Shown here: in pieces, positions 59,472 to 64,000 of the stretch
Position numbering within the stretch: the first letter of the stretch is position 1
Layout of the letters: each line of letters starts with the position of its first letter
Assembly: GCA_009392285.1 (NCBI GenBank)
Contig: VFGU01000013.1
Coordinates: 1-64,000 of the forward strand
Direction of reading: 5' to 3'
Origin: SAR202 cluster bacterium
GTDB taxonomy: Bacteria > Chloroflexota > Dehalococcoidia > Lucifugimonadales > Lucifugimonadaceae
Length of the DNA: 64,000 nt
Position numbers and translations under genes: made by a program
Notes under the pieces: generated by a model
Told to the model about the DNA's origin: nothing
Seen by the model: the letters and a program-made list of their open reading frames with translations, nothing else
The model's database searches: none

Positions 59472-60602
59472 GTGAAGAAAACAAAAATAGAAAATATTGA
59501 AACAATCCTCTGGGATAGATGGTTGCTATTAAAGATATTTTGTGAAGATGGAACAGTTGGGATTGGGGAAGGTGGTGTTCACGGATGGCAAAGACCAACC
59601 CAAACTATGATTAATACAATGAGTGACTACTTGATCGGAAAAGATCCGTCTCTCATAGAGCATCACTTCCAATGGCTATATAGATCTAGTCATTTTATGG
59701 GATCTGTGGTGCAAGGGGCATTATCTGCAATAGATATAGCTTTGTGGGATATAAAAGGAAAAAGATTATCAGTCCCTATATATGATCTAATCGCTGGAAA
59801 AACAAGAGATAAAGTTAGATGTTATATGCATGTGTATGGAGATACCCTAGATGACCTAGTAGAAGATTCACTAGAAAAAGTAAAAAAAGGGTTCACGGCT
59901 ATTAGATTTTCACCATATTCTTCAGAATTTTTTAAACATAAATCTCTTTCTGAATGGATTGAAGATGCTGTAAAAAGAGTGGGTGCTGTAAAGGAGGCTG
60001 TGGGAAATGATATAGATTTGTGCATAGAAATACACAGACAAATGAACCCTGCTGAATCTATTTCTTTAGGGAAAAGATTAGAAAAATTCTCTCCCTTCTT
60101 TTATGAAGACCCAATGCTACCTGACTCGCCATCTTCAATGAAAGAAATCAAAGATCATTGCAACATTCCTATTGCAACAGGCGAAAGATTTACATCTATT
60201 TTTGACTTCCAGCAACTATTAGAATTGAATGCAACGGATTATATTCGCCCAGATCTGTGCCTAGCTTCTGGTATATCAGGTTGTAAAAAAATCTCTGCAA
60301 TGGCTGAAGCGAAACATATAAAGGTTATTCCTCATAACCCTCTATCCCCTATCTCAACAGCTGCTTGTGTTCAACTTGATGCATCAATTCCTAACTTTGC
60401 CTTACAGGAGTACACAGGAGAGTCTGAATCTCCAAAAAAAGATTTAATAATTAATCCAATAAAACTGGATAATGGATATCTAATAGTACCCGATGAAGTT
60501 GGTCTTGGAATAACCATCAACGAAGAAAGTTTAAAAACTCCTGAAAACCCTAAAATACTTGATACACCTTTAGGATATGATGGCTCTGTTCAAGATAGAT
60601 AA
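59472..60602 (+). CDS. Enolase-superfamily enzyme, galactonate-dehydratase-like
   Basis: A 376-residue barrel enzyme. Glu186-x-His188 in CIEIHRQMNP, Glu212 in FYEDPMLP, Glu238 in TGERFTS, Asp261 in RPDLCLA and His288 in IPHNPLSP. The IEIHRxMNP and PHNPLSPI stretches resemble D-galactonate/D-gluconate-type dehydratases (DgoD, ManD relatives). Position 2 of the usual KxK is Arg145-Phe-Ser, so the Lys face is lost and the His288 face probably does the chemistry. The start is GTG at 59472; no ATG lies near. The 3' end overlaps convergent uppP by 13 bases. Confidence 0.87.
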   Translation: MKKTKIENIETILWDRWLLLKIFCEDGTVGIGEGGVHGWQRPTQTMINTMSDYLIGKDPSLIEHHFQWLYRSSHFMGSVVQGALSAIDIALWDIKGKRLSVPIYDLIAGKTRDKVRCYMHVYGDTLDDLVEDSLEKVKKGFTAIRFSPYSSEFFKHKSLSEWIEDAVKRVGAVKEAVGNDIDLCIEIHRQMNPAESISLGKRLEKFSPFFYEDPMLPDSPSSMKEIKDHCNIPIATGERFTSIFDFQQLLELNATDYIRPDLCLASGISGCKKISAMAEAKHIKVIPHNPLSPISTAACVQLDASIPNFALQEYTGESESPKKDLIINPIKLDNGYLIVPDEVGLGITINEESLKTPENPKILDTPLGYDGSVQDR

Positions 60603-61366
60603 AAACCATTTAATAGACCAAAAAGAACAATAATTCCAATTAAAATATTATAAATACTAAACCATTTGAAATGATAATTTTTTGAAATAACTATCATCAA
60701 CTTTATTCCTAGAAAAGAAAACAGGAAAGAAAACAGGAAAGAAATAGTTATGTTGAATAAATTATCTATTTCTTTGCTATTTACCAAAATACTATATAAA
60801 TCATAAGACGAAGCAAGAAGTATCACTGGAATGCTCATTAAGAATGAAATAATTACTGCTTTTCTAGGATCTAGCCCAAGAAGTAAACCGATTGCAATTG
60901 TTATTCCTGACCTTGATATTCCAGGGAAGGCCGCCAGAATTTGAAAAATAGCCATTAATAAAATAACTTGAGTAAATTTTAATTTGTATTGCTTAAATAA
61001 ATGTAGTGAAATAAATATACCTGAAACTACAAATGAGGCTGAAACTATCTCTAAGTCTCTTGCTCTTCCATCAAAAAAATCTCGAAAAAAATACCCAATT
61101 ACAAGTATTGGAATCCAAGATAAGAAAATAATTTTTAATGTCATACTCTTATCTAATAAATTATCTTTTTCGTTATCAAAATTTTTGTAAAAGAAAAATA
61201 AAATAGCTACTAAAGAGCCAAGGTGTGCGAATATATCGAAACTCAAAGTAAGGGGTTTTATATTAAATAATCTAGACAATAAAACATTATGCCCGCTACT
61301 GCTTATTGGGAGAAATTCTGTCAAACCTTGAACTACTCCATAAAATATTGATGCAAATATATCCAA
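60590..61366 (-). CDS. uppP: Undecaprenyl-diphosphatase UppP/BacA
   Basis: Membrane enzyme that recycles undecaprenyl diphosphate for cell-wall synthesis; 258 residues. GVVQGLTEFLPISSSGH (10-26; Glu17, Ser/His) and the second motif FPGISRSGITIAIG are both complete. About eight membrane helices can be counted. Its presence argues for a peptidoglycan or other lipid-linked envelope polymer in this organism. Single gene between two enolase-superfamily genes; divergent from 61458 with a 91-base gap. Confidence 0.95.
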   Translation of the reverse strand: MDIFASIFYGVVQGLTEFLPISSSGHNVLLSRLFNIKPLTLSFDIFAHLGSLVAILFFFYKNFDNEKDNLLDKSMTLKIIFLSWIPILVIGYFFRDFFDGRARDLEIVSASFVVSGIFISLHLFKQYKLKFTQVILLMAIFQILAAFPGISRSGITIAIGLLLGLDPRKAVIISFLMSIPVILLASSYDLYSILVNSKEIDNLFNITISFLFSFLFSFLGIKLMIVISKNYHFKWFSIYNILIGIIVLFGLLNGFYLS

Positions 61367-61457
61367 CTTAATTATTCTGTATTTTTAATTATTTATCTTA
61401 TAGTATTGAATCTTATAATTTTATCCTAATAGTTTACATTAAGAGGAGATTAAGATT

Positions 61458-62663
61458 ATGCCAAAGATTACTAAAATTGACGTTATTAGAAATGAAAACT
61501 ATGCCAAAATAATATGGGTTTTAATCCATGATGAATCAGGCGAATTTGGGATAGGCGAGACATCATGGGGGCCTGATACGGTCGAGACTTTTATCCTTAA
61601 AGAAGCTGCACCATACTTAATTGGGCAGAACCCTATGCAACTAGAGAAGTTATGGAGTGATATTTGTAAACTTGGCATTACTGTTAGGCCTGCAGGTGCG
61701 GAAATAAGAGGGCTATCTGCCATAGATATGGCTTTACATGATTTAGTTGGAAAATTAACTCAACAGCCACTATACCAATTACTCGGGGGTTTATTTAGAG
61801 ATAAGATAAAAATATACAATACATGCGCGGGATATTCATATGGTGTAAACAGACCTGAAACCTATAGAAATATTCCCGGTGATATAGATCATAAGCCAGA
61901 ACAAAACTATGAAGATCAGCATGCTTTTATGACAGACGCTGGAAAATTAGCTAAAAGTTTACTTGACGAAGGAGTTTCAGCAATGAAAATATGGCCTTTT
62001 GATCAATTTGCTGGAAAAACAAATGGAGAATTTATTTCTTCAGAAGATATAGACAAAGGGCTTGAGCCATTTCAAAAAATTAGAGATGCCGTTGGTAGGA
62101 AAATGGATATTATGGTTGAACTTCATTCAATGTGGAATTTGCCATCAGCAAAAAGAATTGCAAAAGCTTTAGAGCCAATAGAGCCTCTATGGTATGAAGA
62201 CCCCATTCCAATGGATAATCTAGATGCTTTGGCTGACTTTAGGAAATTTACTCACATACCAGTTACTGCAAGTGAAACTCTATCTTTAAGGTGGAGCTTT
62301 AGAGAATTATTTGAAAAAAAAGCAGTAGATATTTGTATGTTTGATATTTGTTGGGTAGGTGGTATTTCTGAAGCCCATAAAATATCATCTATGGCAGCCG
62401 CGCATCACCTGCCTATAGCGCCTCATGATTGCGTTGGACCTATTACCCTACTGAATGGAATCCACTTAAGTTTAAGTGCTCCAAATGCAATGATCCAAGA
62501 AACTGTAAGAGCATTTAATAATACTTGGTATAGAGACATAATTGAAACTATGCCAAAAATAGAGAATGGATTCGTGTATGCCCCAGAAGGTGTTGGAATA
62601 GGAACGGTTTTTACAGATAAATTTATAAAAAGCAAAGACACTAAAACTAATTCTGTTACTTAA
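61458..62663 (+). CDS. Enolase-superfamily enzyme (mandelate racemase type)
   Basis: A 401-residue barrel enzyme. Lys177 in AMKIWPFD, Glu221-x-His223 in MVELHSMW, Glu247 in WYEDPIP, Glu273 in TASETLS, Asp296 in FDICWVGG and His323 in APHDCVGP. An insert of about 45 residues (CAGYSYGVNRPETYRN and on, about 123-168) caps the barrel. The pattern is like L-fuconate/galactarate-type relatives, but the substrate cannot be read. AGAGGAGAT precedes the ATG. Its TAA overlaps by one base the ATG of the phosphotriesterase-family gene, so a two-gene (or longer) operon is likely. Confidence 0.87.
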   Translation: MPKITKIDVIRNENYAKIIWVLIHDESGEFGIGETSWGPDTVETFILKEAAPYLIGQNPMQLEKLWSDICKLGITVRPAGAEIRGLSAIDMALHDLVGKLTQQPLYQLLGGLFRDKIKIYNTCAGYSYGVNRPETYRNIPGDIDHKPEQNYEDQHAFMTDAGKLAKSLLDEGVSAMKIWPFDQFAGKTNGEFISSEDIDKGLEPFQKIRDAVGRKMDIMVELHSMWNLPSAKRIAKALEPIEPLWYEDPIPMDNLDALADFRKFTHIPVTASETLSLRWSFRELFEKKAVDICMFDICWVGGISEAHKISSMAAAHHLPIAPHDCVGPITLLNGIHLSLSAPNAMIQETVRAFNNTWYRDIIETMPKIENGFVYAPEGVGIGTVFTDKFIKSKDTKTNSVT

Positions 62664-63730
62664 TGCCTATTTACTCTAAACAAAACTTAAAAGGCAGGGC
62701 CTTGACTGTTTGTGGCCCCATAAATCCAGCGGACTTAGGAAGAGTGATATGCCACGAACATTTACTAATTGATTTCAGGGTTGTTTTAAATGAGCCTCCA
62801 AATAAAAAAGATATTCATTACATGAAAGAAAAAGTTAAACTTTCTAATCTTGGATGGATAAGGACTTACTGGAACAGCAATGAAGATAATCTTTTACTAG
62901 AAAATATAAATGACTCTATAGACGAGATGATTGATTTTAAATCAAATGGAGGGCAAAGTTTGGTTGAAGTAACTCCATTGGGGCCTACTAGAGTAACAGA
63001 CCAAAATAAAAAACTTAAACATATAAGTGAAAAAACAGGCATCAATATTATTATGGGAACAGGTTTCTATGTAGATAACTCACTGCCTAGCTACTTTAAT
63101 AATAAATCTGTAGAAGAGCTTGCTCTAATAATTATAAAAGATATCCTTCAAGGAAATTCTGGAATTCACTCAGGCATCATTGGTGAAGTTGGTTGTAGTT
63201 TTCCACTAACAGATAATGAGAAGAAAAGTTTAAAGTCTGCAATTATGGCCCAAAAAGAAACAGGTGCTGCCATAATAATTCATCCGGGAAGAGACGAATC
63301 TTCCCCTGCTGAAATAGTTGATTTTATAAAATCAAATAAAGGAGTAATCGACCGAACAATAATAGGTCATATAGAAAGAACAATATATGATTATGAGAAA
63401 TTAGAATCATTAGCCAAAACAGGAGTATATTTAAATTTTGATCAACTCGGAATAGAGTCATCTTATTACCCTCTAAACCCTAAAAGTTATATGCCTAGCG
63501 ACCATCAAAAAATAGAACTTATTAAAGCAATTTCTGATTCTGGTTTTAATAATAAATTACTATTAGGTCATGATATATATTCAAAAAATAGACTAAAAAA
63601 GTATGGAGGTCATGGATATAGCCATACTTTCCAAAACATTTTAATGAGGATGGAAAATATAGGAATGGAAAAGAGAAAAATTGATGAAATTATCATTAAA
63701 AATCCCCAAAAAATACTAACTTTTGAATAA
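62663..63730 (+). CDS. Phosphotriesterase-family metallohydrolase with Glu bridge
   Basis: A 355-residue amidohydrolase-fold protein of the PTE/PHP family. Metal residues: HEH (His31, His33), Glu175 in IIGEVGCS, His207 in IIHPGRDE, His236 in IGHIER and Asp304 in LLGHDIYS. The bridging residue is Glu and not the carboxylated Lys of classical phosphotriesterase, as in E. coli PHP. Lactonase or carboxylesterase activity is likelier than phosphotriesterase. Coupled (TAATG) to the enolase-superfamily gene, so it may open a sugar lactone before dehydration (inference). A lipoprotein follows after seven bases. Confidence 0.88.
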   Translation: MPIYSKQNLKGRALTVCGPINPADLGRVICHEHLLIDFRVVLNEPPNKKDIHYMKEKVKLSNLGWIRTYWNSNEDNLLLENINDSIDEMIDFKSNGGQSLVEVTPLGPTRVTDQNKKLKHISEKTGINIIMGTGFYVDNSLPSYFNNKSVEELALIIIKDILQGNSGIHSGIIGEVGCSFPLTDNEKKSLKSAIMAQKETGAAIIIHPGRDESSPAEIVDFIKSNKGVIDRTIIGHIERTIYDYEKLESLAKTGVYLNFDQLGIESSYYPLNPKSYMPSDHQKIELIKAISDSGFNNKLLLGHDIYSKNRLKKYGGHGYSHTFQNILMRMENIGMEKRKIDEIIIKNPQKILTFE

Positions 63731-63737
63731 TATTTTT

Positions 63738-64000
63738 ATGAAATTAATCCATATAATACTTTTTTTTACCTTAATATTAACTTTCTCATGTTCTAACAAT
63801 TCTCAATTAGTTGATAACAATTTATCCTTATTGCTTATTTCTTCTGACCATTCTTTAGGAAATAATAAATTTAGATTCGCTTTATTGGATGTAAATGGAA
63901 AATTGATCGATGAAGAACTTGACGAAGTAATAATTAGAAACTTGAATTCGAATAAAATACAAAGAATTGACCCAATTTATGAAGAATGGTTTACAGGAAA
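63738..64000 (+). CDS. Lipoprotein, N-terminal part (continues beyond window)
   Basis: Open frame from ATG 63738 to the window end (87 codons seen). Signal peptide MKLIHIILFFTLILTFSC with lipobox Cys18. The mature part, LLLISSDHSLGNNKFRFALL followed by DVNGKLIDEELDEVIIR, recalls the opening of some Chloroflexota exported proteins with a N-RF-F-LLD-G pattern before a thioredoxin- or peroxidase-like domain, but the informative part is missing. Seven bases after the phosphotriesterase-family gene, so likely cotranscribed. Confidence 0.6.
   Translation, partial: MKLIHIILFFTLILTFSCSNNSQLVDNNLSLLLISSDHSLGNNKFRFALLDVNGKLIDEELDEVIIRNLNSNKIQRIDPIYEEWFTG

Noticed and set aside
1-64000. Mobile elements, integrases, transposases, phage genes or toxin-antitoxin pairs
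   Set aside because: None found; the tRNA genes have no attachment-site-like repeats nearby.

Overview
The window is an AT-rich (roughly one third G+C by eye), densely packed bacterial chromosome segment with no insertion sequence, phage or CRISPR array. The content suggests a marine, free-living heterotroph of the SAR202 type (Chloroflexota). The reasons are four divergent enolase-superfamily sugar-acid dehydratase/racemase genes, several HpcH/HpaI-type aldolases, SMP-30 lactonases, SDR dehydrogenases, a flavin monooxygenase, many lipoproteins and separate adjacent Tal and Pgi genes. That assignment is inference from gene content; the window holds no rRNA.

Layout. 1-3.5 kb: start of a SelA-like PLP enzyme, an amidohydrolase and acetyl-CoA synthetase. 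3.6-6.7 kb: ribosomal protein L9, DnaB helicase, a small protein with a DnaT/DnaD-like aromatic motif, and a DnaC-like helicase loader. 6.7-15 kb: SMP-30 lactonase, transketolase, RpiB, transaldolase, Pgi and short-form Gnd in one operon, facing an FGGY (gluconokinase-like) kinase. Together these could carry gluconolactone to gluconate, 6-phosphogluconate and pentose phosphates without Zwf. 15.1-21.2 kb: a DppBCDF-type transporter divergent from its binding lipoprotein. 21.3-31.6 kb: SDRs, a cluster of paralogous small lipoproteins around a beta-propeller lipoprotein, a second SMP-30 protein, a UxuA/RraA-like pair, a long HpcH/HpaI-like protein and a CPPED1-like phosphoesterase. 31.7-33.2 kb: glutamine synthetase. 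33.2-41.5 kb: more sugar-acid genes (aldose epimerase, HpcH aldolase, DapA-family lyase, bicupin, hydroxyacid dehydrogenase, enolase-superfamily enzyme, second long HpcH-like protein) plus GNAT, VOC and coiled-coil lipoprotein genes. 41.5-48.5 kb: TrmL, a membrane protein, a 956-residue secreted propeller/coiled-coil protein, another family lipoprotein, an SDR and a flavin monooxygenase. 48.5-53.3 kb: tRNA-Lys, LepB, Dcd, a RibD-RibE-RibBA-RibH operon, tRNA-Gln and tRNA-Glu. 53.4-64 kb: hydroxyacid dehydrogenase, SucA-SucB, three more enolase-superfamily genes, UppP, a phosphotriesterase-family protein and the start of a lipoprotein.

The most interesting signals are four. (1) GAAAC tracts spaced exactly 11 bp apart lie upstream of both the transporter/binding-protein divergence and glnA, each followed by a TTGCAT -35-like element; glutamine synthetase here has Phe where the adenylylated Tyr normally sits, so the two may share an OmpR/GlnR-like transcriptional nitrogen control. 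(2) There is a five-member family of small lipoproteins that I cannot name; one member appears to start at CTG and would be truncated by a standard gene caller. (3) Two HpcH/HpaI-like proteins of identical length (297 residues) form a distinct long subfamily. (4) Almost every convergent gene pair abuts or overlaps, usually with back-to-back stop codons and no terminator hairpin.
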